Assembly: GCA_014281115.1 (NCBI GenBank)
Contig: JACONQ010000001.1
Location: 2,356,001-2,420,000, forward strand
DNA length: 64,000 nt
Direction of reading: 5' to 3'
DNA from: Laburnicola sp. R22_1
Taxonomy: Eukaryota; Ascomycota; Dothideomycetes; Pleosporales; Didymosphaeriaceae
Part shown: positions 11,480 through 23,009 of the stretch, in pieces
Position numbering within the stretch: the first letter of the stretch is position 1
Layout: the number at the start of each line of letters is the position of its first letter
The notes under the pieces: model-generated
What the model was told of the DNA's origin: nothing
The model's input: the letters and a program-made list of their open reading frames with translations, nothing else
Databases searched by the model: none
Made by a program: the position numbers and the translations under genes

Positions 11480-14400
11480 ATATAAAGCCTTCACCTTTAC
11501 TACCTTTACCTTATAAGACAACACTAATATACCTAAATATACTAGACTGTACAATAAGTATACTAAAGAAATAGGAATATTAGAGGCAACACTACGTAAG
11601 GAAATAAGACCTAAGTACTAGAAGAATAAGATTAGCCTAGTAGATAATTCCTCTTTATTAGAAATACAATTGTACGCAGTATATACTATTGCTAATTATT
11701 ATACATTATACTAAAAAGCGATAGCGTTTTTAGAATTATTCTAAAAAGACTTTAAAGGATAGAAAGAACACTATTTTTTAAAGTTAAACTATATATTTAG
11801 AAGAAAGCTTATTATAGTCCTAGAAGAAAAGAGCATTATACTAAGGATAGACGCTAGAGCCATAAGTGCTAGCAAACTATACAAAGTAGCCTAAGGCAAT
11901 GCAGATATTACTTATATATTATTGCCCTTACTAGTCTGCTTAACTTCTTATACGCAAATACTAAGGCTAATCTTAAAAATACCTAAGCTAGTTAGACTAT
12001 CGCACAAACCTAAATAGAGTAAGCCTCTACTACTATAGGCATCTATATAGCTGTAGGTCTCTATAAACATCTTAAAAGAGCCTTTACACAAGTACTAAGA
12101 ATAATCTTATTTATATAAATAATTAAATAACCTACTACTTTTTATACATAGTACCTAACTACTATTCTGCTTACTTACTTGCGATTATTAAACGCTGTAT
12201 AGAATAGAACCACTACTAGTTAAATATAAATCATAGGCACTATACTAATCTACATAGACTAAGTCTATACTATAATCTAATCTATATAAACTTCTGCCTA
12301 AGCACAACCTACCTCCTTAGAGAATTCTAGCTAATAAGATAATTTAATGTTAAAAGGTATAGAATAAGGATAATAACTATACTAGAGTTCTATATCACAT
12401 TTTAGTAGATAAGACTAAAATCTTTATAGATCTATACAGACGTCTAGATATTACTAAGGATTAATACCTAGATATCTTTTTAGATATTCTTACTAGCCGT
12501 GCAGTATAGTATTACCTCTATACTATTTATTCTAGATAATTGTAGAAGTGCTTGTATAAAGTACTTAATAGTTACTTTAATACTACTATTAACTATAACT
12601 AGTATTAGATAGACTAAACTATAATAACTTTCGTATAATACTAGTATAAGAACCCTAATAAGAGTCTACACAAAGTCTTAGAGGCAATAATTAATAGGCT
12701 TACCCTCGCACAGAGAGTATTAGGTGCAGACTTTACTAGGGAAATTTCTCTCTATACTACTATTATATAAGCATGCTATAGATATGTAGAGCTAGAGTAG
12801 GCTATATTTACTTCTAAGCCTATCTATAAAGCTCTATTTGCTAATCTTTATATATTAATTTAAGTTGCAATTAACTACTAATTTAATTAGTACCTATAAG
12901 AGGCTAATGTGTGCTACACTAATTATAAATATAACTTTTCTATACAAAGAGAAAGATTACTAGTCCCTTACAAATAAGGATTTCGCGGACGTTTTATACT
13001 ATTATTATCGCAATCCTAATTAAACAATATTTATATAAGACTAAAGAAGTATTTTATGTACTATAAGAAAGATTGTTAGTCTTTTAATTATCTGCGCAAT
13101 AAGCGTACCTATGTAATAAGATAGTATATTACTTTCTATAAAGAGTATAATAATAAAACGCCTTTATATAAGACTATTTAGTCTTATATTTAGAATATAA
13201 AAGAGTATAATAATAAGGAACCTATTTTACACAAAGAAGAGTAGTAGAGCAAAAATAACAAGGATGGTAATAATTAAGTGTCCTACCTAACTACTGCTGC
13301 CTATCTTTACTATATAACTAGCAAACATATTTATAATATAGAGCTAGAGGAGTGTATAGAATAGTTTATTCTTAAAGATTAATACTATACAATATACTAA
13401 GGTAAACTATGGAATATAAGTATAGTAAGAATTTCCACTACTAGTAAAGCATAGCTAGAGACATATATATAAGAGAACCCCTATATAAAGATTAATTAGA
13501 TACCTAGCAACACTAATATTAGCTTTAGAGATTAGAACTTATAAGAATCTCTAGGAACTATATAAATTACAAATCTAATAGGAATGGTTATCTACTATAT
13601 TCTAGATACTCTAACATCATTCCTACTATTACTAGTAAATACTAATAAACTGGATGCCTACTTTAATAATATTCTAGATGTTATTGTATAAAAGAATGGC
13701 ATAACTATACCTATTATACGCAAATAGAGACACTCTTTCTTTAATATTAGTAAGAAAGAAACTGTGTCTTTTTTTACTAAATAAGAACTTCGTCGCCTTT
13801 ATTAATAATTCGAACAACTCTATATAGAAAGACTTTAGAAGATACTTACTAATACTAGCTATAAAGTAGATGCCACTATACTAAACAAAATTTAGAAGTT
13901 TTGCCACTACTATTAATTGTATAAATAAGTCCTATATCGCTTTAAGTTTACTATTAAGGATAACACCTACTTTAACTATAAGATTATTATTAATATTATA
14001 TATATTAGAACTAGAGACGCACTATATATTATGAATATAAACATATTATTTTAAGCTATAATCTTCTTAAAATTAATATCTGCATAAAATACGTGGGAAG
14101 CCCTCTGTAGATGCTAAATTAATGTCTACTAAGGTCTATCTAACTATATTATATATAACCCAGATACAAACTTTATATTAGATAAGTTTAGAAACTACGT
14201 AAAGATTATTAGCATAACCTATAGGCAGATGCCTATAGAAGTATATTAGATAATAGGAAAGGTTAAGCGTTTATACAGACCTCTTTGCAGAGCCTTTAAT
14301 ATTCTTAAGACTAAACTAGGAAATTATATAAATAAGGAGAATATCCTCTAGATAGCTATTAAAGCTATTAATAACACTGCAGGCCTAGATAGCCTTATAT

Positions 14401-15149
14401 CTACACTGCTAGTCTTTAGCGCATATTCTAGGATTAATATAGATTCTCCCCTATTATCTAATATTATTGCACGTACAAATGCTATATAAAAGGTAATAAA
14501 GATATTATAAAGAAAAGGGATAAGACTAATATTAATTATGTGCTAAACATCTGCAATAGTCTATTAGCAGTATATAAAGTCCTTAAGCTCCCACTTAGAT
14601 TTAAGATTATAGTCTAGAGAGAGAAAGGTAGATAGATAGGTCTATATAAGATTAAGGGCATTAAGAATAGAAATATAATTCTTAACCTAGAAAATAGTCT
14701 AGTAAAGTTTCGCTATATATAAGTTAAGCTATACTATTATAAAAAAAATTACACTCTCTCACTATTGTATAAAGTAGATAATATCGCCCCTATATAAAGA
14801 GATCCTTTAGAAAAGAGGAAAAGAGGCCGCCTAAGAAAGAATGCTGCATTCCTTTCTTAGAAGGAGATAAGCAATTAGGAACTGTCTCTAAAGCTCTATG
14901 CGGAAGGTGTAATTATAATACCTAAAGCACCTTTTAAAGTGTTAAATTATATAGAGATGGACGCTTTTATTACTAATAGCACATTTAAGATTCTTCTCTT
15001 TAACCTATCTAAGTATAAGGGTAAAATCTTTAACCTCCGCCTTATATAAAAAGTTAAGGGCAAGTCTACTTAACTATATAAGGAATCTCGTCTTGTGTTT
15101 ACTAGCCACTCTAACGAAAAGAAGGATAAAATTCTTACCTAGTTATCTA
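11480..15149 (+). pseudogene. Copia gag-PR-IN and start of RT (5' part)
   Basis: Stop-filled Copia polyprotein. The integrase part (about 13,560-14,560) is recognisable from the H..H/C..C-like zinc region and the block A-G-L-D-S-L...L-L-V-F-S-A-Y-S near 14,380-14,430, which matches the fungal Copia integrase pattern. Reverse transcriptase begins at about 14,900 (K-E-S-R-L-V-F near 15,080-15,110) and is cut at 15,149 by the inserted element. The frame resumes at 23,010. Confidence 0.75.
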
Positions 15150-16660
15150 ACGTCCCTCACTGCGTAGCGAGAAACACTGTGTGCCGAGAAAAATAAGGGG
15201 TACTTTGACTTTCAGCAACCAGAAAACCCATGCGCACGACAGATATTGCTATAATTCTACGAAAATAATCTGCTGTAACTAATTCTAAATGTTTATGTTC
15301 CACCCTCGCCCAAATACTACGTTGGCATCGTTGCTTCCGCGCCTGATTTGTACAGCGCCGTGTGTTATAGCACAACAGGTTTCCCTCCCTATAGCGTTAG
15401 CCTTAAGCCTTTTTCGCTCCAAGTTTTCGTAGAATAGCCTAATCCTACGCTTACAACCCCCCTCTAATACTAGGAGGTTATCATCAGCCCTATGCGCGCT
15501 GCGAGGCGCGATTTCATGCAGGGCCGCCCCGTCGATTAGTACTTCCATCAGAAGCGAACTACCAATCCTAGCTAATGCGAGATGACCCCGCACGTCTTAC
15601 CTTATGCACTAGTATAGTATTTTATTGTACAATATGTGGCTGTGCGCGTTGCATAAGCGTTCGGATTATCTCTTAATCCGACACAGGATTAGGAGCAGAT
15701 ATTAGACTTAAGGGCACGGCACTTGTATAGTCAGCCGACGCGTCTCAGCGTCGCAACCACTCGACACGGCCATCGTACAACTTCAAGATACGGCTCAACG
15801 ACAGCGATACCTACCATCGCGCCGCCCCGAGTGCCGAGATCCGCCGTTTTCCCTTCCGCTGATCGATGGAATGACCTGATTGAGCCCACCACGCCCTCAT
15901 GCTTCTCGAGTCCACCGGCGCGCCAATACCTAGACCAAGCCGCAGCGAGCTCTAGTCTCGGCTCATTGAAGGGGAATACGATGTGATGGGAAGGATACAA
16001 GCTAAGATAGAACGCGGCGGGCCTGGAAATCGAAGCCCGCGCTTCGGCATGTGGGTTCAACCGAGCGTTACTGGCAAAACGCCGTCGTTGCAAGCGCATA
16101 CGAAGGTGGAAAGGCTCTGCATGCTTTGGTGATACAGCTGTCGTACGGTCAATCGACCAGCGGCTCCTTACATGAGCACTGCAATCTTTAGGGCCGTAGA
16201 GATGTGCTCCAGTACGACCTCCAACAGTCATGAGGAGTTAGATCGTTCATATTCGTGAGGGATGAGTACTAGCAGAGCTGTAGTGGTGGCCATGCTTAGC
16301 AAGATTCTACACTATCTAGAGCTGCATACAGCACTCTTCTCTTCAGCCCTATCTACACACCATCGCCTCCGGCGCAAGACCTGTGTCGGAGCGGGTCGGC
16401 TACCCTCCCGGTCTGTGGTGGCGATACCTAGTGGCAATTTGCTCCTATTGCTGTAAAGTATCAATCTTAAGCATGCTTACACAGCTGGACTTGTTCTGCA
16501 TGTATACTAGCTTCATGTTCTACAAAATAAAAGCAGCGTTAGATTCAAATCTCTAAATTCTCCATTCGCCACTCGTTTAGAGCTTCGAGCGACCCCTCTG
16601 TGTCGGGATGGTGAGAGCCAAGAATCCGCTTCTGTAACTCCAAGCACTTTTCCATCAATG
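15150..16660. repeat. Left arm of the NLR-carrying element
   Basis: Inverted counterpart of about 21,530-23,007. The outer 600 bases or so are nearly identical between arms; further in, similarity falls but continues through the gene's 3' flank into its last codons. Arm-to-arm changes in the outer part are transitions. Open stretches in this arm (minus 15,285-15,593 and 15,731-16,231) do not keep a start codon or frame in the other arm, so I do not call them genes. Confidence 0.85.
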
Positions 16661-19600
16661 AGATAGCTTCGTCATTCCGTCTTTGGGACTTCCATGTATG
16701 TGCTAGATTGGCCATGCTGGTCAGCGTGTCTAGATGCTCCTCCCCAAGCACCCTCTTGAACGTCTCCATCACTTGCACGTTCAGCTCTTCGGCCTCCTTC
16801 CACCAGCCTTGATCCCTGTACGTTGACGCTAGGTTGGCCATGCTGGTCAGCGTGTCTGGATGCTCCTCCCCAAGCACCCTCTTTCTCGTCTCCATTACTT
16901 GCACACATAGCTCTTCGGCCTCCTTCCACCGCCCTTGATTAATGTACGTTGACGCTAGGTTGGCCATGCTGGTCAGCGTGTCTGGATGCTCCTCCCCAAG
17001 CACCCTCTTTCTCGTCTCCATTACTTGCACACATAGCTCTTCGGCCTCCTTCCACCGGCCTTGATCACTGTACGCCAACGCCAGGTGGGCCATGCTGGTC
17101 AGCGTGTCTCGATGCTCCTCCCCAAGCACCCTCTTTCTCGTCTCCATTACTTGCACACATAGCTCTTCGGCCTCCTTCCACCAGCCTTGATCACTGTACG
17201 CCAACGCCAGGTGGGCCATGCTGGTCAGCGTGTCTCAATGCTCCTCCCCAAGCACCCTCTTTCTCGTCTCCATTACTTGCACACATAGCTCTTCTGACTC
17301 GTTGTACCGCCCTTGATTGATGGACGTCGACGCCAGGTTGGCCATGCTGATTAGCGTGTCTAGATGCTCCTCCCCAAGCACCCTCTTAAACGTCTCCATT
17401 ACTTGCACACATAGCTCTTCGGCCTCCTTCCACCGCCCCTAATTCCTGTACGTCAATACCAGGTTGCCCATGCTGGTCAGCGTGTCTGGATGCTCCTCCC
17501 CAAGCACCCTCTTTCTCGTCTCCATCATTTGCACGTTCAGCTCTTCGGCCTCCTTCCACAGCCCCTGATTCATGTACGTCGACGCCAGGTTGGCCATGCT
17601 GATTAGCGTGTCTGGATGCTCCTCCCCAAGCACCCTCTTGAACATCTCCATTACTTGCACGTTCAGCTCTTCGGCCTCCTTCCACCGGCCTTGATCACTG
17701 TACGTTGACGCCAGGTTGCCCATGCTAGTCAGCGTGTCTGGATGCTCCTCCCCAAGCACCCTCTTTCTCGTCTCCATTACTTGCACACATAGCTCTTCTA
17801 ACTCGTTGTACCGCCCCTAATTCATGTACGTCAACGCCAGGTTGGCCATGCTGGTCAGCGTGTCTGGATGCTCCTCCCCAAGCACCCTCTTAAACGTCTC
17901 CATCACTTGCACGTTCAGCTCTTCGGCCTCCTTCCACCAGCCTTGATCACTGTACGTTGACGCCAGGTTGCCCATGCTGGTCAGCGTGTCTGGATGCTCC
18001 TCCCCAAGCACCCTCTTTCTCGTCTCCATTACTTGCACACATAGCTCTTCTGACTCGTTGTACCGCCCCTGATTCATGTACGTCAACGCCAGGTTGGCCA
18101 TGCTGGTCAGCGTGTCTGGATCCTCCTCCCCAAGCACCCTCTTAAACGTCTCCATTACTTGCACACATAGCTCTTCTGACTCGTTGTACCGCCCCTGATT
18201 CATATACGTCAACGCCAGGTTGCCCATGCTGGTCAGCGTGTCTGGATGCTCCTCCCCAAGCACCCTCTTGAACGTCTCCATCACTTGCACGTTCAGCTCT
18301 TCGGCCTCCTTCCACCAGCCTTAATTCCTGTACGTTGACGCCAGGTCGCCCATGCTGGTCAGCGTGTCTAGATGCTCCTCCCCAAGCACCCTCTTGAACG
18401 TCTCCATCACTTGCACGTTCAGCTCTTCGGCCTCCTTCCACCAGCCTTGATCCCTGTACGTTGACGCCAGGTTGGCCATGCTGGTCAGCGTGTCTGGATG
18501 CTCCTCCCCAAGCACCCTCTTTCTCGTCTCCATCACTTGCACACATAGCTCTTCTGACTCGTTGTACCGCCCCTGATTCATGTACGTCGACGCCAAGTTG
18601 TTTATGCTGGCCAGCATGTCTAGATGCTCCTCCCCAAGCACCCTCTTTCTCGTCTCCATCACTTGCACGTTCAGCTCTTCGGCCTCCTTCCACCGGCCTT
18701 GATTCCTGTACGTTGACGCCAGGTTGGCCGTGCTGGTCAGCGTGTCTAGATGCTCCTCCCCAAGCACCCTCTTGAACATCTCCATCACTTGCACGTTCAG
18801 CTCTTCGGCCTCCTTCCACCAGCCTTAATCACTGTACGTCGACGCCAGGTTGCCCATGCTGGCCAGCGTGTCTCGATGCTCCTCCCCAAGCACCCTCTTT
18901 CTCGTCTCCATTACTTGCACACATAGCTCTTCAGCCTCCTTCCACCAGCCTTGATCACTGTACGCCAACGCCAGGTGGGCCATGCTGGTCAGCGTGTCTC
19001 GATGCTCCTCCCCAAGCACCCTCTTTCTCGTCTCCATTACTTGCACACATAGCTCTTCTAACTCGTTGTACCGCCCCTAATTCATGTATGCCAACGCCAG
19101 GTGGGCCATGCTAGTCAGCGTGTCTGGATGCTCCTCCCCAAGCACCCTCTTTCTCGTCTCCATTACTTGCACACATAGCTCTTCTAACTCGTTGTACCGT
19201 CCGTCACTAAGTAGTACCATAGCGCATTTCCATACCAGGGTCATCCTATCCGCGCCCTCTTATTCAGGGAGGCTATGTGACAGAACGTACTTGGCATGTG
19301 GAAGTAGTCGTCTCCATTTGCTTCGACTACCGTGATTATCATCGGGGAACACCCTTAGGAGCCGTGCAATAGCATGTTGGGTCCATTAGTCTAGCCTCTC
19401 CTGCTTTTAGAGCCACTGCCATAGAGCACGATGTACTAGCTAGTAGAGATCAATTGCGGATTCGGCAGGTCGCCTAGTAACAAGCGCGTAGCTGTTGAGA
19501 ACTTTTACCGCATCGTCCCTTTTACGAGGTGAGGATGCTTCCAGGAGATCAAGCAGGATGTCTTTTCAGTCCACGCAGGCCGCAAGGAATAGATAATCTG

Positions 19601-21182
19601 CTGCTAGCGGATCACTACCGCGGATCTGGTCTATGGAGATAAGAAGTGTGGTGGTCACAGGATCTTTTAGACCGAATTCTTGTAGTTTGTCCCCCGGTAA
19701 TTCGCTACTACGCTCAAAAGCCTCTTCCTTTTGCTGGAGCAATTGTGACTAGTAGTTTTGCAGCGTGATGTTTCGGGTATTAATGTAGGCTGCTGCTTGG
19801 ACAATTGCTAGGGGAAGATATGATAGCTCTTATAGCAAAAGCTTCGCCTCCTGCTACTCACCTCTTGAAACCGGAGTGTGCAAATAGTTTTCCAACATTC
19901 TTTCAGCCTTATCTGGTGCCATTTTCTCTAGCTCTACAATATTCTGCGATGCCAGCCTCTCAGCCATGTCACTGTTGGTGGTTGTGAAGACAATAGAACA
20001 TCGTTCGGACTGTGGTAGGTAATCGAGCAAGTCGGTAGCCCCTGCTGTGGACAGCCCGCTGGACCCTAGGTTTATGTCATCCGTGTTGTCGAAAATAAGC
20101 AGCCACTGCCTTGCGCCCTTCCTACTCAGATGTAGTCTCACCAGCTGCTTAATATCTGCCTTCTCATCGTCCCAACCGGGCACGTGAAGCTTTTGGCCAA
20201 TACTCGCATACAACTGATAGAGACTGTCTATGTCACTTGCATCAATCCAGAAGACTGAGCAGTTCTTGTTCTTTTGTCTTATTTAGTACGCAAGCTCGAG
20301 CGCTAGCTGCGATTTGCCTTTTCCTCCTGGTCCTGTTATAGCCATCATAGTAGTTTGCTTGCCTCCGAAGAGCTTTGCTTCCAGTTCAGCAAGCTGTGAC
20401 TCCCAGCCCACGAAATGATCGTTCCGGGAAAACGGAATAATGGACGGGGCGCTATTGGCTGCTTCCACTTCAAGTTGGAGTCTTCTCCACGCTTTCTCCT
20501 TTCCCTCGCCATAGGAGGCAGGCATGAAGATATCGAGAAGTCCAAGAAGGCAGTATACCTTATCTTCTTCTTCAGTTGTCTTGCGATTTTCGGCCCATGC
20601 CATTCTCTCGGATATGGTAAATCCGTCTAATGGACAGTTCTGCAACGCCTCCACTGGAATGCTAGTAATCTCATAGACCAGCTGCTCAAGGGATCGTTTA
20701 TCGCCTATTCGCCGTCCTTCCGAAGAAAAGAACTCGACTGATACCGGAGCAATGAGTTCCTGGAGTGTCCAACCTTGGGTGAACCATTCGCTGGCTCGAA
20801 AGGATGCCTCCCAGCTACTTTGTTGGGCTATCTCTGTAGCGGTGGATACTGAAACATCCGGTAGGAATACGTAGCATTTTGTCGCATTCTTATACCAACG
20901 ATACATCGAGTTGATCGATTTCGAAAGCTCAGATAGGTTCCATTTATCAATGCAGCATGCATCAATCCAGAAGTACGGTAGCTGATCCTAGGCCGCCTAT
21001 TCGGCGCAGAACTCGATCTTTCAATAGCCCTCCTTCCCTTTGTAGGTGCCGCTTCTAATATCCTCAAAGAGAACCTCCGAATCCCCCCATCTGTGTGAAA
21101 GGATAGCATATGGCGGAATGGACTTCCCGCTGAAGTCTGTCAAGACGAGCCTCTCGGAATAATCAAAGTGAAGAAGTCGCAT
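16545..21182 (-). pseudogene. HET / NB-ARC / TPR NOD-like receptor gene, disrupted only by nonsense mutations
   Basis: One continuous minus-strand frame of 1,546 codons starts at ATG 21,182 (MRLLHFD). The HET domain comes first: P-P-Y-A-I-L-S-H-R-W-G-D at about residues 23-34, then Y-F-W-I-D-A-C-C-I-D-K, then G-W-T-L-Q-E-L-I-A-P. The NB-ARC part has the P-loop G-P-G-G-K-G-K-S at about residues 283-290 and Walker B L-L-I-F-D-N. The C-terminal half is 20 uniform TPRs plus one divergent repeat. In fungi such proteins sense non-self, with HET as the cell-death effector. The frame has about 18 stops (for example three near 20,995-21,035, TAA at about 20,281, TGA at 19,566-19,568, TAG at about 19,078), each explained by CAG/CAA/CGA/TGG transitions. 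No frameshift is seen. Domain assignment is strong; biological role is inferred from the family. Confidence 0.9.
16560..19220 (-). repeat. Array of 20 tandem 126-bp TPR repeats plus one divergent repeat
   Basis: The block R-V-L-G-E-E-H-P-D-T-L-T-S-M recurs at exact 126-base steps from 16,745 to 19,139 (20 copies), so each repeat is 42 residues, the kinesin-light-chain-like TPR_10/TPR_12 type. The last repeat (I-L-G-S-H-H-P-D-T, about 16,590) is divergent. Copies are nearly identical at DNA level, mostly varying at a few positions (W/R/Y-K/N, N-V versus C-V, T-F/T-R), typical of recently homogenised NLR repeats. Six stops fall in the array. Opposite-strand open stretches here are shadows of the repeat. 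Confidence 0.92.
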
Positions 21183-21479
21183 CGCTACAACATCGTTTCC
21201 AGGACGAGAGGGCAGAGAAGGCAAACGATTTGGGGCAAGGCGCTGCTTGGAACAGAAGCGGTTGATAGATTATGATGGTCGCGGGTGGGCTGTGAAGGCA
21301 GTGCACGCCAAGGCGGTAACCGGGCGAAGCCCTCCGGCCCAGGTGGCTGTGCGGGCTAGCCATACTGGCTCTAACGTTACTTTGCTTCTAGCAACTTTAT
21401 TAGAGCGATGCAGCTGCGCTTCACTAGAAGAATTAGCTGCCACGTTAACAACGCATGCAAAGATACGCTGCTCCCAAAA
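21183..21479. other. Short spacer upstream of the NLR gene
   Basis: Presumed promoter/5' UTR of the minus-strand NLR. It contains no gene I recognise; open frames here are short, overlap on both strands and show no family motif. It separates the main gene's start from the tail of the inverted second copy. Confidence 0.4.
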
Positions 21480-21645
21480 GTGCGGGAAATGGTTAGTAGT
21501 AACAAGGTAGAAAAACACTTTTCGCTTGGATCATCTATGGAAGCATGCTCTCAGCTGCGCAAACAAATCCTTGGCGGCCATCTAGACACAGTGTCATCAC
21601 TTGAAAACATTAAATAAGTGGCAGATGGAGAATATAGAGATTAGG
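21480..21645 (+). pseudogene. Decayed 3' tail of a second NLR gene, opposite orientation
   Basis: Plus-strand M-E-A-C-S-Q-L-R-K-Q-I-L-G (from 21,537) corresponds to M-E-K-C-L-E-L-Q-K-R-I-L-G in the last TPR of the main gene. Further on, after a one-base shift of frame, L-N-K-W-Q-M-E-N-I-E-I matches its final residues L-N-E-W-R-M-E-N-L-E-I. So the right arm carries the end of a related gene pointing outward, with its HET, NB-ARC and nearly all TPR sequence missing. The normal stop is lost. Confidence 0.8.
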
Positions 21646-23007
21646 CATTAATGCTGCTTTAAATGTAGAATATAAGCTAGTGCGAAAATGGAAGGGCGTG
21701 AGGTGCGTAAGCATGATTAGGAGTAATATCTAATGGTAATCCGAGCGATTTGGCGGTGGCGATTGCCACGGTGTGCAGGGAGGGCGGCCGACCCGCACTG
21801 GCCACAGGGTTGCGCCGGAGGCGATGGTTTGTAGATATGGCTAAAGAGAAGAGTGCTATATGCAGCTGTAGATAGTGTAGGGTCTTGCTAAGCATGGCCA
21901 CCATGAACAACCCAAAACTCCTCACCACCCTCCTAGGTCGAACTGAAGCACACCTCTATGGCCCTAGAGATTGCAGTGCTTCATGTATGCAGCCGCTGGT
22001 TGTTTGACCGTACGATAGCTGTATCGCCTGAGCATGCGGGGCCTTCCCACCTTCGACTGTGTTTGCAACGATGGCGTGCGGCCTGTGGCACTAAACCCAC
22101 TTGCTGAGGCGCAGGCTTCGATTTCCAGTGCCTCCCCCACTCTATCTGACCATATAACTGTATTCCCCTTCAACGAGCCAAGACTAGATCTCGGCTGCTG
22201 CTTAGTCTAGGAATTGGCGCTGGTTGGCTTGAGAAGCAGGACGTGGTGGCTTGAGCAGGTCTTTCGTTCGGTTAGCGGAAGGGATACCAGCGGGTTTCGC
22301 GGCTTAAGGACGATATAAATGGTATGTCTCTATGTTATAAAGTCCATATCGCTGTGTGTTGGACCGTATCTTGAAGTTGTACAATAGCCGTGTCGAGTAG
22401 TTGCGACGCTGAGACGCGTCGGCTAACTATACAAGTGCCGTGCCCTTAAGTCTAATATCTGCTCCCAATCCTGTGTCGGATTAAGAGATAATCTAAACGC
22501 TTATGCAACGCGCACAGCCACATATCGTACAATAAAATACCATACCAGTGCATAAGGTAAGACGTGCGGGGTCATCTCGCATTAGCTAGGATTAGTAGTT
22601 CGCTTCTGATAGAAGTACTAATTAATGGGGCGGCCCTGCATGAAATCGCGCCTCGCAGCGCGCATAGGGCTGATAATAACCTCCTAGTATTAGAGGGGGG
22701 TTGTAAGCGTAGGATTAGGCTATTCTATGAAAACTTGGAGCGAAAAAGGCTTAAGGCTAACGCTATAGGGAGGGAAACCTATTGTGCTATAACACACGGC
22801 GCTGTACAAATCAGGCGCAGAAGCAACGATGCTAACGTAGTATTTGGGCGAGGGTGGAACATAAACATTTAGAATTAGTTACAGCAGATTATTTTCGTAG
22901 AATTATAGCAATATCTGTCGTGCGCATGGGTTTTCTGGTTGCTGAAAGTCAAAGTACCCCTTATTTTTCTCGGCACACAGTGTTTCTCGCTACGCAGTGA
23001 GGGACGT
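21530..23007. repeat. Right arm of the NLR-carrying element
   Basis: Inverted counterpart of 15,150-16,660. In a shared 102-codon stretch (22,564-22,872) six codons differ, and every change is G-to-A in this right copy read on the plus strand. That is a one-sided RIP-like pattern. The stretch opens with GTG, not ATG, so it is not called as a gene. Confidence 0.85.
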
Positions 23008-23009
23008 TA

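Larger units (their letters stand above)
15150..23007. mobile_element. 7.86-kb long-inverted-repeat element carrying a HET/NB-ARC/TPR gene
   Basis: The two ends are inverted copies beginning ACGTCCCTCACTGCGTAGCG and flanked by TA (15,148-15,149 and 23,008-23,009). The arms are about 1.5 kb each. Deleting the element and one TA rejoins the host Copia reverse transcriptase in frame, with the family block L-T-x-(L/S)-(S/P)-T-I-x-R-I-S restored across the junction. This shows a real insertion with a 2-bp TA duplication. No transposase is visible inside, so it would need a transposase in trans. Its base composition is far closer to normal than the Copia around it. The cargo is one NLR pseudogene plus the 3' tail of a second copy. 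Confidence 0.85.

Noticed and set aside
15285..15593. 102-codon open frame present in both arms of the NLR element
   Set aside because: Its first codon is GTG in the right arm, no ATG is shared by both copies, and it has no recognisable family; its openness is explained by low RIP and arm identity.
15731..16231. 166-residue ATG frame in the left arm
   Set aside because: The right arm has an extra base near 21,986 that breaks the frame, and the sequence has no known motif.
16672..18819. Several long open frames on both strands across the TPR array
   Set aside because: They repeat with the 126-bp unit and are out-of-frame shadows; only the minus frame ending at 16,545 gives TPR residues continuous with the HET and NB-ARC parts.
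16560..19220. Regularly spaced repeats that might suggest a CRISPR array
   Set aside because: The unit is 126 bases with no unique spacers and codes for TPRs in a eukaryotic context.
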